Shown piece by piece: positions 45,944 through 55,033 of a stretch of 64,000 nt of DNA; the first letter of the stretch is position 1, and the number at the start of each line of letters is the position of its first letter. The notes under the pieces were generated by a model. The model did no database searches, was not told where the DNA came from, and worked only from the letters and a program-made list of their open reading frames with translations. This stretch comes from Pontibacter pudoricolor. GTDB taxonomy: Bacteria; Bacteroidota; Bacteroidia; Cytophagales; Hymenobacteraceae. The translations under genes and the position numbers were made by a program. The stretch covers positions 124,001-188,000 of the forward strand of contig NZ_CP048106.1 of assembly GCF_010092985.1 (NCBI RefSeq), written 5' to 3'.

Positions 45944-46025
45944 AAAGCATAACCGTTCATAACTATAGTTTATAGTTTAACCGGAGATCAACAATAAATC
46001 AATTTAACAATCAACCATTAATACT

Positions 46026-46883
46026 GTGAATCCACACAACAAAAGCATTGAAGAGCTGAAAGACATTGCAGCACAGGTACGTCGCGACATCGTGCGTATG
46101 GTGCATGCGGTAAACTCCGGCCACCCGGGCGGTTCGCTTGGCTGTACTGATTATTTCGTATCGCTGTACTTCAAAGTAATGAACTATAGCACCGACTTTA
46201 AAATGAATGGCGAAGGCGAAGATTTGTTCTTCCTTTCTAATGGCCACATTTCGCCGGTTTGGTATAGTACGCTTGCCCGCGCAGGTTTCTTTGAAGTAAA
46301 AGAGCTGGCTACGTTCCGTAAGCTGAACTCACGGTTACAGGGCCACCCGGCCACCGAAGAAGGTCTGGAAGGTATTCGTATTGCTTCCGGTTCATTGGGT
46401 CAGGGTTTATCGGTAGCGGTTGGTGCTGCGCAGGTTAAAAAACTGAACAAGGATAACAACCTGGTGTATGTGCTGATGGGCGATGGTGAAGTGGAAGAAG
46501 GCCAGGTTTGGGAAGCAGCCATGTATGCCGCTCACCACAAGGTTGATAACATCATCGCAACTATAGATTTAAATGGCCAGCAGATTGACGGCTCTACAGA
46601 AGAAGTAATGAGCCTTGGTAGCCTGCGTGCTAAGTTTGAAGCTTTTGGCTGGACAGTACTGGAAACAAGCGGTAACAACTTCGAGACGCTGATACCAAGC
46701 CTGGAGCAGGCTAAAGCTGAAACCGGCAAAGGTAAGCCAGTAATGTTGCTGATGCACACCGAAATGGGCTATGGTGTAGACTTTATGATGGGGTCGCACA
46801 AATGGCACGGCGTTGCACCAAACGATGAGCAGCTGGAGATTGCCCTGCAGCAGCTGATGGTAAAACACGCTTCGGATTACTAA
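46026..46883 (+). CDS. transketolase, N-terminal (TPP-binding) subunit
   Basis: A GTG at 46026 starts MNPHNKSIEELKDIAAQVRR. The 285-residue protein has the thiamine diphosphate motif MGDGEVEEGQVWEAAMYAAH, HPGGSLGCTDYFVSLYF, and GSLGQGLSVAVGAAQV. It corresponds to the first half of a standard transketolase, which is split into two genes in many bacteria. The enzyme moves two-carbon units in the pentose phosphate pathway. The C-terminal subunit is encoded at 48371, with a separate VWA gene in between. Confidence 0.96.
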   Translation: MNPHNKSIEELKDIAAQVRRDIVRMVHAVNSGHPGGSLGCTDYFVSLYFKVMNYSTDFKMNGEGEDLFFLSNGHISPVWYSTLARAGFFEVKELATFRKLNSRLQGHPATEEGLEGIRIASGSLGQGLSVAVGAAQVKKLNKDNNLVYVLMGDGEVEEGQVWEAAMYAAHHKVDNIIATIDLNGQQIDGSTEEVMSLGSLRAKFEAFGWTVLETSGNNFETLIPSLEQAKAETGKGKPVMLLMHTEMGYGVDFMMGSHKWHGVAPNDEQLEIALQQLMVKHASDY

Positions 46884-46918
46884 ACTATAGTTTTCAGGTA
46901 AAAGGGGATAGTTCGGGC

Positions 46919-48313
46919 ATGGCAGCTTGGGTAAAAAAGGCAGGTATTGTTTTGTTGTTGCTGATTCTGGCAACGGCTGGCACTGCTATGGCCCAGGATA
47001 AAAAGCCTAAGCCCAAAACGCGCATTTTGTTTTTGTTGGATGCTTCGGGTAGTATGATGGCCAAATGGGAAAAAAGCGACCGCATGAACGTTGCTAAAGA
47101 CCTGCTGGCCCACCTGGTAGATTCGCTGGAGCGGTTTGATAACGTGGAAGTTGCCTTAAGGGCTTACGGACACCAGCACGGCCGCGAACGCAACGACTGC
47201 AAGGACACCAAGCTTGAAGTACCTTTTGGGGCCAAAAATGCGGCTAACGTTAAGAAAAAGCTTGGTGAAATTGTACCGCGCGGCAACACGCCCATCACGT
47301 ACTCCCTGGAGCAAACAGCAAAGGACTTTCCGGATGACCCGCGTGCCCGAAACGTTATCATTCTGATAACAGACGGAATTGAGTCGTGTAACGGAGACCC
47401 GTGTGCAGTATCGCTGGCGCTGCAGAAGAAGCGTATCTTTTTGCGCCCTTTTGTGATAGGGATTGGGATTGATGCCGAGTACGAGAAGCAGCTCAACTGT
47501 ATTGGCCAGTATTTTAACGCTGCCGATGTTAAAACTTTTGAGAATGTGCTCACCGAGATCGTAACCCAGACCCTGAGCGAAACAACTGTTAGCGTTGAGC
47601 TTCTCGATGACCAGGATCGTCCTGTGGAAACGAACGTGAACATGACGTTTCTGAATGCTTTGAGTGGGCTGCCGGAGTATAACTTTGTGCACTACCTGAA
47701 CGACAAAGGCAAGCCTGATATGCTGGAGATTGATGCGCTGATGCCTTACGACCTGGTTATTAATACCACACCGGCTGTTGTAGAGCGAAACGTAACTGTT
47801 AAGCCTGGCCGGCACAACGTCATCAAAGTTAAAGCGCCGCAGGGTCTTTTGTACCTGCGCCAGGATGGGCCATCGCCTTACGGGTTACTGCAGACTATAG
47901 TCCGGCAAAACGGGGAAGTAAGAACGCTTAACGTGCAAAGCTTCGGCGACAGGCATAAATACCTTGCCGGTACCTATGACCTTGAAGTGCTAAGTACGCC
48001 GCGCATTTACCTGAAGGATATCGAAGTAAAGCAGGGCCAGACCAAAACGATTACTATACCTACGCCGGGCCAGTTAGCTATCTCATCGCAGATGCAGGGC
48101 TACGGCAGTGTTTATAGTATAGACGAAAGCGGGGCACAACGCTGGCTGCTGAACATCCCTGAAAATAATAGTAAAGTAACTATACCGTTACAGCCCGGAA
48201 ACTATAAACTGGTGTACCGCATGAAGACCGCGCAGTCAAGCAAGTTCACTGATGTGCAGGATTTTACCGTACGGTCCGGGGCAACAACTACTGTCAGAAT
48301 TTTTAACAGATAA
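46919..48313 (+). CDS. von Willebrand factor A domain protein, exported
   Basis: The 464-residue protein has a signal peptide (AGIVLLLLILATAGTAMAQ) and a VWA domain at about 35-220, with the MIDAS motif LLDASGSMMA (DxSxS), GNTPITYSLEQ and IILITDGIESC. The remaining 240 residues are beta-rich (VLLEL-type strands, LYLRQDGPSPYGLLQTIV). Several cysteines lie in the VWA domain. Members take part in protein-protein interactions or metal insertion. It is on the same strand as, and between, the two transketolase genes (gaps of 35 and 57 bases), so is likely co-transcribed, but no functional link is known. Confidence 0.9.
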   Translation: MAAWVKKAGIVLLLLILATAGTAMAQDKKPKPKTRILFLLDASGSMMAKWEKSDRMNVAKDLLAHLVDSLERFDNVEVALRAYGHQHGRERNDCKDTKLEVPFGAKNAANVKKKLGEIVPRGNTPITYSLEQTAKDFPDDPRARNVIILITDGIESCNGDPCAVSLALQKKRIFLRPFVIGIGIDAEYEKQLNCIGQYFNAADVKTFENVLTEIVTQTLSETTVSVELLDDQDRPVETNVNMTFLNALSGLPEYNFVHYLNDKGKPDMLEIDALMPYDLVINTTPAVVERNVTVKPGRHNVIKVKAPQGLLYLRQDGPSPYGLLQTIVRQNGEVRTLNVQSFGDRHKYLAGTYDLEVLSTPRIYLKDIEVKQGQTKTITIPTPGQLAISSQMQGYGSVYSIDESGAQRWLLNIPENNSKVTIPLQPGNYKLVYRMKTAQSSKFTDVQDFTVRSGATTTVRIFNR

Positions 48314-48319
48314 GAAACC

Positions 48320-48337
48320 GGCAAACTATAGTTTGCC
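48320..48337. repeat. 18-base perfect palindrome containing AACTATAGTT
   Basis: GGCAAACTATAGTTTGCC is a perfect palindrome between the VWA and transketolase C-terminal genes. It is an extended form of the genome-wide AACTATAGTT motif and could form a hairpin in RNA. Confidence 0.8.
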
Positions 48338-48370
48338 AACTATAAAAGACTTTTAAGAAAGAACCATACC

Positions 48371-49330
48371 ATGAAAGACTTTCCGTTTACAGAGAAAAAA
48401 GATACCCGTTCCGGTTTTGGAGCCGGCCTGCTGGAGCTTGGCCGCACCAACCCAAATGTAGTAGGCCTTTGCGCCGACCTTACCGGCTCACTTAAAATGG
48501 ACGCCTTCCAGAAAGAGTTTCCGGAGCGTTTCTTCCAGGTAGGTATTGCCGAAGCCAACATGATGGGCCTTGCTGCCGGTATGACCATTGGCGGTAAAAT
48601 TCCGTTCACGGGTACATTTGCCAACTTCTCTACCGGCCGCGTGTACGACCAGATCCGTCAGTCTATCGCTTACTCCGGCAAAAACGTGAAAATATGCGCT
48701 TCGCACGCCGGTCTTACGCTGGGCGAAGACGGTGCCACGCACCAGATCCTGGAAGACCTTGGTATGATGCGCATGCTCCCGCACATGACCGTGATCAACC
48801 CATGCGACTATAACCAGACCAAAGCCGCAACTATAGCTATCGCGGAGCATGAAGGCCCGGTTTACCTGCGTTTTGGTCGCCCGGTTATTCCTAACTTTAC
48901 GCCAGCCGATCAGAAATTTGAGATTGGTAAAGCGTTGATGCTGAACGAAGGTACCGATGTAAGTATTTTCGCGACCGGCCACCTGGTTTGGAAAGCTATC
49001 CTTGCAGGCCACATCCTGGCAGAAAAAGGCATCAACGCCGAGATCATCAACATTCATACGATAAAGCCACTTGATGCAGAAGCCATTCTGAAATCGGTAG
49101 CTAAAACAGGTTGCGCCGTAACTGCCGAGGAGCATAATCGTTTCGGTGGCCTTGGCGATGCCGTAGCACAGGTGCTTATCTCTAACACGCCTGTTCCGCA
49201 GGAATATGTAGCTGTAAATGATACCTTCGGTGAGTCGGGTACGCCAGACCAGCTAATGGAAAAGTACGGCCTGACTGAGAATGATATTGTAGCCGCTGCT
49301 GAACGCGCCATCAGCAGAAAAAACAAGTAG
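48371..49330 (+). CDS. transketolase, C-terminal (pyrimidine and C-domain) subunit
   Basis: The 319-residue protein contains [20 protein letters not shown], the pyrimidine-binding [50 protein letters not shown] and [17 protein letters not shown] at the C-terminal domain. It pairs with the subunit encoded at 46026 to form one active transketolase. A terminator follows. Confidence 0.96.
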   Translation: MKDFPFTEKKDTRSGFGAGLLELGRTNPNVVGLCADLTGSLKMDAFQKEFPERFFQVGIAEANMMGLAAGMTIGGKIPFTGTFANFSTGRVYDQIRQSIAYSGKNVKICASHAGLTLGEDGATHQILEDLGMMRMLPHMTVINPCDYNQTKAATIAIAEHEGPVYLRFGRPVIPNFTPADQKFEIGKALMLNEGTDVSIFATGHLVWKAILAGHILAEKGINAEIINIHTIKPLDAEAILKSVAKTGCAVTAEEHNRFGGLGDAVAQVLISNTPVPQEYVAVNDTFGESGTPDQLMEKYGLTENDIVAAAERAISRKNK

Positions 49331-49354
49331 ATTAGTGATAATCTGACTATATTT

Positions 49355-49392
49355 AACAGGCTGTACTATAAAGTGCAGCCTGTTTTGTTTTA
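49355..49392 (+). terminator. Rho-independent terminator after the transketolase genes
   Basis: ACAGGCTG pairs with CAGCCTGT around TACTATAAAGTG and is followed by TTTGTTTTAT. Confidence 0.75.
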
Positions 49393-49404
49393 TAACATTT
49401 GTCA

Positions 49405-50046
49405 ATGGGCTACACTTTCAGGGATAGAACATTTATTGAGTTCTTAAAAGAGCAGGGATTTTCTGCTGGTATGGGGATTATGCTGCTTTTCGGTTTTTTA
49501 ATGTTTTCCGGGATTCTAGCATTAGACTATCAGCACAACAGATTTCCAGTACCTGCATTTCTTCTACTCATTGGCATGATAGGGTTATACTTTTTCTTCA
49601 ATGGGTTTGCTTATGTTTTTTATAAAGAAGGAAGAAAAGTAGCTGCTTTACCAGCTTATAGTTCAGCAATTTTGCTTGAGAATGTTAGGGTCTACATCAA
49701 AAACTATTACCCTTTGGGCAAAAAAATAACACTGCCAGTTAACTTCGCTAAAACTTTTTATGACTTTGATATAGCTGACATTTTAATAAAAGAAAATGCT
49801 CTTATACTTTTAGGAAAAGGAAATACTTTCATCACAAAAGAATATGCGGCACCTGTGGAATTAGTATTGAATGGAGAACCGACCTATTTCAACTCTGCAA
49901 AAATTGAATCGATACAAACTATAGCTGACGGCAGAATTGAAATAAGATTCAGAGATTACAACTATAGCGAAAGCCTAAATATAGTTTTAGATCAACACCC
50001 AGAAATTGAAGATTGGTTGGTGAAGCAAAAATTATTTACTACTTGA
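49405..50046 (+). CDS. membrane protein of unknown function
   Basis: The start at 49405 (MGYTFRDRTFIEFLKEQGFS) is an ATG; a TTG 2 codons upstream is possible. The 213-residue protein has two membrane spans at about 22-45 and 50-72 (MLLFGFLMFSGILALDY; FLLLIGMIGLYFFFNGFAYV), then a cytosolic domain of about 140 residues with alternating strands. No family is recognised. It lies right after the transketolase terminator, and is more AT-rich than neighbouring genes. Confidence 0.7.
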   Translation: MGYTFRDRTFIEFLKEQGFSAGMGIMLLFGFLMFSGILALDYQHNRFPVPAFLLLIGMIGLYFFFNGFAYVFYKEGRKVAALPAYSSAILLENVRVYIKNYYPLGKKITLPVNFAKTFYDFDIADILIKENALILLGKGNTFITKEYAAPVELVLNGEPTYFNSAKIESIQTIADGRIEIRFRDYNYSESLNIVLDQHPEIEDWLVKQKLFTT

Positions 50047-50275
50047 TTTCCGCTGGCGCGAGTTTGCAACTCGTGTCTTTTAATGATGTTGAGTTTGTAA
50101 CTCAACTGGGCGGGACGCCCAACTATAGTTTGTCACGAGCGAGGACGCTCGCGCCATGCTAGGGATATTGCGTGAGGGATGGAGCGGTTGTCTGAGCTCT
50201 TTTGGTGAGGCACGAGCCAAAAAGCGAGCCGCGAGAGCCCGACGGCCCAGCCGGCACGCCCAATTATGATTGCAG
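50047..50275 (+). repeat. GC-rich intergenic element with inverted repeats
   Basis: The first half has GCGCGAGTTTGCAACTCGTG and GTTGAGTTTGTAACTCAAC hairpins and CACGAGCGAGGACGCTCGCG, a type also found inverted in copy 5 (about 52910-52935). The second half (50160-50272) is a GC-rich block (GGGATGGAGCGGTTGTCTGA, GAGAGCCCGACGGCCC, GGCACGCCC) that resembles a widely spread Bacteroidota intergenic block I recall; it is not a convincing protein on either strand. Confidence 0.55.
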
Positions 50276-50282
50276 CACATTC

Positions 50283-50470
50283 TTAAACTATAGAATAAGC
50301 AATACATTAAATTGAAACAAACTATAGTTGCTACTTCAAACTGAGCTATAGTTTGCGCTTTTACCAACTATAGATTTAACTATAAACTACCCGTAGTTAT
50401 AGCTCATATTTCTGACAGACTATAGTTTAAACTATAAATTACCCATCAACTATAAACTATAACTCAAAAC
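50283..50470. repeat. dense array of CTATAG/CTATAA motifs upstream of a sigma factor gene
   Basis: In fewer than 190 bases there are about ten CTATAG or CTATAA cores, including a full AACTATAGTT at 50320-50329 and pairs such as TTTAAACTATAAATTACCC. Spacing is irregular. It is the densest cluster of the motif in the window and lies directly before the GTG of the ECF sigma gene. Confidence 0.75.
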
Positions 50471-50531
50471 CAGCTAATTTTAACGCTGGAGTAAAATCAA
50501 CACGCTTTACTAAATTACCGCCACCGCACAC

Positions 50532-51071
50532 GTGGAAGACAAAGAGATATTAGAGAAATTCGCTAACCCTGACAGCCGAAACCTGGCCTTTAACCAGCTT
50601 GTAAGAAAGTACCAGCAGAAAGTATACTGGCACATCCGCAAGATGGTAATAGACCATGAAGATGCCGACGACCTTACCCAGGAGGTTTTTCTGAAGGTTT
50701 GGAAGAACCTGGAAAATTTCAGGCAGGATGCGCAGCTTTATACCTGGCTCTACCGTATTGCCACCAACGAGTGCCTCACTTTCCTGTCAAGCAAAAAGCG
50801 GAAGTTCTTTTTACCGATAAACGATGTGGCTGCCGAGCTGGCTGAAAAGATAGATACAACTGTAAACATCAGTGGCGATGAGATTCAACTGAAACTACAG
50901 AAAGCCTTATTGAAACTACCCGACAAGCAGCGCCTGGTTTTTAACATGAAGTATTACGACGACCTGAAGTACGAAGAGATTTCGGAGATACTGGGAACGT
51001 CGGTAGGCGCTTTAAAGGCATCGTATCACCTGGCAGTGAAAAAAATTGAAGAATTTCTGAAGCAGGATTAA
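50532..51071 (+). CDS. ECF-type RNA polymerase sigma factor
   Basis: A GTG at 50532 starts a 179-residue sigma factor with region 2 (DHEDADDLTQEVFLKVWKNL, then LYTWLYRIATNECLTFLSS) and region 4 (DLKYEEISEILGTSVGALKA). It is followed by a membrane-anchored protein and a periplasmic Spy-like protein, the layout of a sigma/anti-sigma/envelope-stress operon. Confidence 0.94.
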   Translation: MEDKEILEKFANPDSRNLAFNQLVRKYQQKVYWHIRKMVIDHEDADDLTQEVFLKVWKNLENFRQDAQLYTWLYRIATNECLTFLSSKKRKFFLPINDVAAELAEKIDTTVNISGDEIQLKLQKALLKLPDKQRLVFNMKYYDDLKYEEISEILGTSVGALKASYHLAVKKIEEFLKQD

Positions 51072-51107
51072 ACTATTGGAGGAGAACGCTATCTAACCAG
51101 TATTACC

Positions 51108-51548
51108 ATGAACAACAAGCCTAAAAATATTACCCTTAGCGAGCTGCCAAAACACAACGTGTACCAGGTACCCGAAGGCTACTTCGACCGCCTGCCGACA
51201 CGCATTATGGAGCGAACCGCTGCCACCCCGCAGCAAGCGTGGTTGCCTGCACGGTTGTGGCAGGGAATTCGTGTAGCTGTGGCCCCGCTTATACTTCTGG
51301 CTATGTTTGTTGGTGTATTTTACTTTACCCTGGAATCGCAGCCAGATCAGCAGGCTATAAATATGGCTGTTGTAACTGATACGGAGATAGTGGATTACCT
51401 TACTGCCAATGCGTCTTTAGAAAGTTCGGATTTTGCCGAGCTAAACACCATTCAGAACCAGGAGCTTACCGCTGATTTCCTGAATGTGAGCCCTGTAGCT
51501 GCTGAGGAAGAACTTGAATATTACCACTTACGAGATACTGATTATTAA
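51108..51548 (+). CDS. membrane-anchored probable anti-sigma factor
   Basis: The 146-residue protein has a cytosolic N-terminus of about 50 residues (LSELPKHNVYQVPEGYFDRL), one membrane span (VAVAPLILLAMFVGVFYFTL) and an acidic periplasmic tail ending VAAEEELEYYHLRDTDY. This topology and its position 36 bases after the sigma gene fit an anti-sigma factor, but no ASD zinc motif (HxxxCxxC) is seen, so the role is inferred from context. Confidence 0.7.
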   Translation: MNNKPKNITLSELPKHNVYQVPEGYFDRLPTRIMERTAATPQQAWLPARLWQGIRVAVAPLILLAMFVGVFYFTLESQPDQQAINMAVVTDTEIVDYLTANASLESSDFAELNTIQNQELTADFLNVSPVAAEEELEYYHLRDTDY

Positions 51549-51559
51549 TCACCCATAAC

Positions 51560-52015
51560 ATGAAGCGCATTTTATTGTTACTGTTTATCTGTGCAACTAC
51601 GTTTGCTACCACAGCAGCTTTTGCCCAGGACAGATCATCCTCTTCTAAAGAGCGTCGCGAGCGTGTAGAAGCTGCCAAAGTTGCATTCCTGACCGATAAA
51701 ATGGAGTTAACCTCGGAGCAGGCTCAAAAGTTCTGGCCCCTTTATAACGAATACGAGACCAAGCGACGTGAGCTTTTAAAAGCCTACCGCAGCGGTTACC
51801 GGCAGGATGTGGAGGAACTGACGGAACAGGAAGCAAAAGCCCGCATCGATGGCATGTTTACTACCCGTGAAAAGGAGCTGGCATTGGAGCAGGAGTATGC
51901 TGCAAAGTATATCCGTGTGATCTCTAATAAACAGCTTATAAAACTATACCGCGGCGAACGCGATTTTACAAAATTGTTACTTCAGCGCCTGGACGATAGC
52001 CGCGCTTCGAAATAA
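51560..52015 (+). CDS. Spy/CpxP-like periplasmic protein
   Basis: The 151-residue protein has a signal peptide (MKRILLLLFICATTFATTAA) and a helical mature part. LTSEQAQKFWPLYNEYETKR recalls the LTxxQ motif of Spy/CpxP/CnrX-type sensors, with further charged helices (LALEQEYAAKYIRVISNKQL). It may sense misfolded protein or metals and tune the sigma factor. It is the third gene of the operon and is followed by a terminator. Confidence 0.8.
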   Translation: MKRILLLLFICATTFATTAAFAQDRSSSSKERRERVEAAKVAFLTDKMELTSEQAQKFWPLYNEYETKRRELLKAYRSGYRQDVEELTEQEAKARIDGMFTTREKELALEQEYAAKYIRVISNKQLIKLYRGERDFTKLLLQRLDDSRASK

Positions 52016-52036
52016 AGATTTTTGGCAAAGTTGAAT

Positions 52037-52076
52037 GGCATCAGGCGTCGCTGTAATAGTGATGCCTTTTGTTTTT
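52037..52076 (+). terminator. Rho-independent terminator after the sigma factor operon
   Basis: GGCATCA pairs with TGATGCC across a loop of about 16 bases and is followed by TTTTGTTTTTG. Confidence 0.75.
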
Positions 52077-52084
52077 GAGAGGAA

Positions 52085-53045
52085 TTTGTGATTTCTCCCT
52101 GTCATTCCGAGCTAAGCCGGGGAGCTTATATGTTTTATAGTTTTTCTTCTGTCATTTCGCGCATTCTTGAGACGAGAGTCGAAAAGAGCCAGTATAGCTC
52201 TGAGACATCTTAATTGTCCTATAGTTTCTCTTTTGTCATTTCGAACAGCGTGAGAAATCTGAGTTCCATAGTTAGCTATAGTTGCAACTTGAACCAAACC
52301 TTTCTTTCAAATATTCTTTAATCCTGGGAGCTTTACTTATCTACAGTTCTATAGTTAGCTTTGGTGCCCTCACGGCCGGGAGGCCTCGTCTTCGGGCATC
52401 GCGCTGCTGCTTTCTTGCTACCCTCGCTCAGCTCGGGTTGCCTGACGGCACCGCAACAAAGCAAAGGCGCTCAACCCAAAGACTGTGATCAGTTCGATAG
52501 CTAACTTTATAGTTGATTGGAGAAGCTATAGTTTTATCGCCTTATCGTGGTTATAGTTCCGTAGGGACAGGTCGCGACCTGTCCGATCAACAGGCTGTAA
52601 CTATAGAAAACTCAGATTTCTCCTTATAGTCGAAATGACAGTAGGGCAAGCAGTAGCAGAAAGTCCCCCTTTGAAGGGGGCAGGGGGATGACAAACGGAA
52701 ACTATAAAACTATAGCTAAGCTCTAACTATAGCCGAAATTCCCCTCTTGGGAGGGGTAGGGGTGGGTTTAAACAGCAACTATAAAACGATAAAGCAAGCT
52801 ATAGCGATAACCTTTATCCCAGAAATTCTTTAAATCTCACTTAATCCCGGTTCAGACATAGCCTGTCCCTGCCGGGCCAGTTGGCTCAGGAGACTCAACA
52901 CCATCGTAAGTCACGAGCGGGGACGCTCGCGCCAGCAATACGAACTATAGAACTATAAAACCAACTATAACAACAACAGAATATTCCCCTCCCGGGAGGG
53001 GTAGGGGTGGGTTAAAAACATCAACTATAAAGTCTACCTCCAACT
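52085..53045 (-). repeat. composite hairpin-module repeat, copy 5 (inverted)
   Basis: The same modules occur in reverse-complement order: ATTTCTC-type pieces (52086-52262), core block (52358-52502), palindrome GGACAGGTCGCGACCTGTCC (52565-52584), CCCCCTTTGAAGGGGGC (about 52666-52688), CCCCTCTTGGGAGGGG (about 52740-52760), the GGTTCAGACA leader (about 52845-52860) and a second CCCCTCCCGGGAGGGG (about 52985-53003). It lies between the convergent Spy-like and xseB genes and ends with AACTATAGTT at 53042-53051. Confidence 0.85.
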
Positions 53046-53056
53046 ATAGTTAAAGC

Positions 53057-53323
53057 TTAAAACAATGTACCGCTTGCCTTGCCTTCGGTTTTCTTTGACT
53101 TAGTTGGTTCCTCGCAATTCTCTTCATTAAATACCTGATCAATGGCTTTCTCGGCAGCACGCAGCTTATCCTTGCACAACTTTATAAGCTGTGATGAGCG
53201 CTGTACTTTCTGTGTCAGTTCATCCACATCAACCGCGTCGTTCTCAATGGCTCTCAAAATTTCTTCCAGTTCCTGCGTTGCTTCGCGGTAGGTCATGGCG
53301 CTGATATCTTTATAGGGTGTCAT
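53057..53323 (-). CDS. xseB: exodeoxyribonuclease VII small subunit
   Basis: XseB forms exonuclease VII with XseA; the enzyme degrades single-stranded DNA from both ends. The 88-residue helical protein contains MTYREATQELEEILRAIEND followed by LTQKVQRSSQLIKLCKDKLR, the core helix pair of the family. Its start overlaps the 3' end of xseA by 14 bases. Confidence 0.94.
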   Translation of the reverse strand: MTPYKDISAMTYREATQELEEILRAIENDAVDVDELTQKVQRSSQLIKLCKDKLRAAEKAIDQVFNEENCEEPTKSKKTEGKASGTLF

Positions 53324-54875
53324 TTGCTTCTTTGTTTACAATTATACTATGGATGGTGCCGTCCTTTATTCTGGTTTCTACTACATCGCCGTCCTGTACC
53401 TGTCCTATACTTTTTATGATCTTGCCGTTTAACAGGGTTAGTGTATAGCCGCGAAGCAATAGCCTTTCGGGGTTGTTGGCCTGTATGCCTGCTTCTATCA
53501 GTTTGAGCCGGTGCTCATCAGTCTGCAGTTTACGGGCGGTGGTAAATGCCAGCTTATCGCTCTGCTTTGTAAAACTGATCTCCTTTTGTTTGATGTTCTC
53601 TTTTACTTCGGTCTCAACACAATGGCTAAGGGTATTTAGTTCGTGCTCCTTCATGTGCAGGTAGCGCTGCGCTTTGCCTTCCACGCAAACCGAAAGCTCG
53701 CTTAGGTAACGCTCCCGCTGGTGCATCTGGTCTTTGGTGGTTGCACTAATATCACGCTCCAGGTCACTTACTATATGTTTCTGTCCTTCAAGGAAAGCCT
53801 TCGGTTTAACCAATAAGCCCCGTGATAATGTTTCCAGCAAGTCCCGGCCTTCCTTCAGAAAATCTTTGGTTGTATTTGAAATGCGTAATTGCACACGTTC
53901 CAGCTTATCTTCTGTCAGATTCAGTTGTTGTGCCGTAAACATCCGGATGCTGTCGTACAGGCCTTCTGTATATTCCTCAAAGTTTCGGAAACGGTCTATC
54001 AGAAAAGTGGCGACTGCTGTAGGGGTTTTTAACCGTGTATGTGCTACCAGGTCTGCTATACTCTCGTCGCGCTCGTGGCCTATCCCTGTAAGCACCGGCA
54101 ACGGGGCATTACCAATAGCAGCTGCAATGCTATAATCGTCGAAACAGCTCAGATCGGTTTGCGAACCACCACCACGAATGATGACTATGGCATCAAACCG
54201 CTCTTTGTACTTTACGATAAGCGCCATCGCTTTATTTACAGAGGCCGGTGCGTCGTTGCCCTGCACCGTTGCCGGGAAAAGTGTGGTATGGAAACTATAG
54301 CCGTACGGGTTAGTCTGTAACTGATGAATAAAATCCTGGTAACCGGCTGCTGTAGCCGAGGAAATAACTGCCAGTCGTTGTGGAACTTCTTCCAGCTGTA
54401 GTTCTTTGTTGGCTGTCAGTAAGCCTTCTGCTTCCAGTCGCTTCAGGGTTTCCTGTCGCTGGCGGGCAAGGTCGCCGATGGTATAGTTCGGGTCAATGTT
54501 CTGGATATCCAGGCTTAGGCCGTACAACTCATGGAAACGCACTGTTGCCTGGAACAGGATTTTTAGTCCTGCTTTTAGTGGCTGCCCGGTTTTGTCCTCG
54601 AAGAAACGGCTGAGCATGGCAAAACGGGCGCTCCAGATAGTAGCCCGTGCCTGCGCTACTACGTTGCGGGCATCATCGCCTTTATCAACCAACGTTACAT
54701 AGCAATGGCCTTTGCGCCTGTCCGGTGTAATCTGCGCTATCTCAGCTACTACCCAGTAACTTTCCGGGAAAGCCACTTCCAGTTCCTCCCTGATCTGCTG
54801 GTGCAGCTCAAAGAGCGATAGGGGAGTCTGGAACTCCTCGTACACGTTGGTTTGCCGGAAAAATAACTGGGACAT
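53310..54875 (-). CDS. xseA: exodeoxyribonuclease VII large subunit
   Basis: The 521-residue protein has an N-terminal OB-fold (SYWVVAEIAQITPDRRKGHC), the catalytic domain with VISSATAAGYQDFIHQL, IVIRGGGSQTDLSCFDD, and IGHERDESIADLVAHTRLKT, then a long coiled-coil region of about 150 residues and a C-terminal strand segment (LLRGYTLTLLNGKIIKSIGQ). It is longer than E. coli XseA (456) due to the coiled coil. It heads the xseAB operon on the minus strand. Confidence 0.95.
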   Translation of the reverse strand: MSQLFFRQTNVYEEFQTPLSLFELHQQIREELEVAFPESYWVVAEIAQITPDRRKGHCYVTLVDKGDDARNVVAQARATIWSARFAMLSRFFEDKTGQPLKAGLKILFQATVRFHELYGLSLDIQNIDPNYTIGDLARQRQETLKRLEAEGLLTANKELQLEEVPQRLAVISSATAAGYQDFIHQLQTNPYGYSFHTTLFPATVQGNDAPASVNKAMALIVKYKERFDAIVIIRGGGSQTDLSCFDDYSIAAAIGNAPLPVLTGIGHERDESIADLVAHTRLKTPTAVATFLIDRFRNFEEYTEGLYDSIRMFTAQQLNLTEDKLERVQLRISNTTKDFLKEGRDLLETLSRGLLVKPKAFLEGQKHIVSDLERDISATTKDQMHQRERYLSELSVCVEGKAQRYLHMKEHELNTLSHCVETEVKENIKQKEISFTKQSDKLAFTTARKLQTDEHRLKLIEAGIQANNPERLLLRGYTLTLLNGKIIKSIGQVQDGDVVETRIKDGTIHSIIVNKEANDTL

Positions 54876-55033
54876 CAGCCGGATTAATGATTAGCCTAAT
54901 ATAAGTAGCAAATTACGAATTGATTTTATAGTTGTAAGATTAGTATACCGGAATTTTTAAATTTTCAGCTCCCGTACCTTTATATAGTACTATAACTATA
55001 CTTGTAAAGTTGCTAATATGTTTGGATTTATAG

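Noticed and set aside
8374-52488. Open frames within the core repeat block (8374-8658, 18466-18793, 22416-22826, 52282-52488), some giving a similar GALTAGRPRLRASR peptide
   Set aside because: They arise from the repeated GC-rich core, differ in length and start, have no signal, no promoter and no family. They are reading frames through a repeat.
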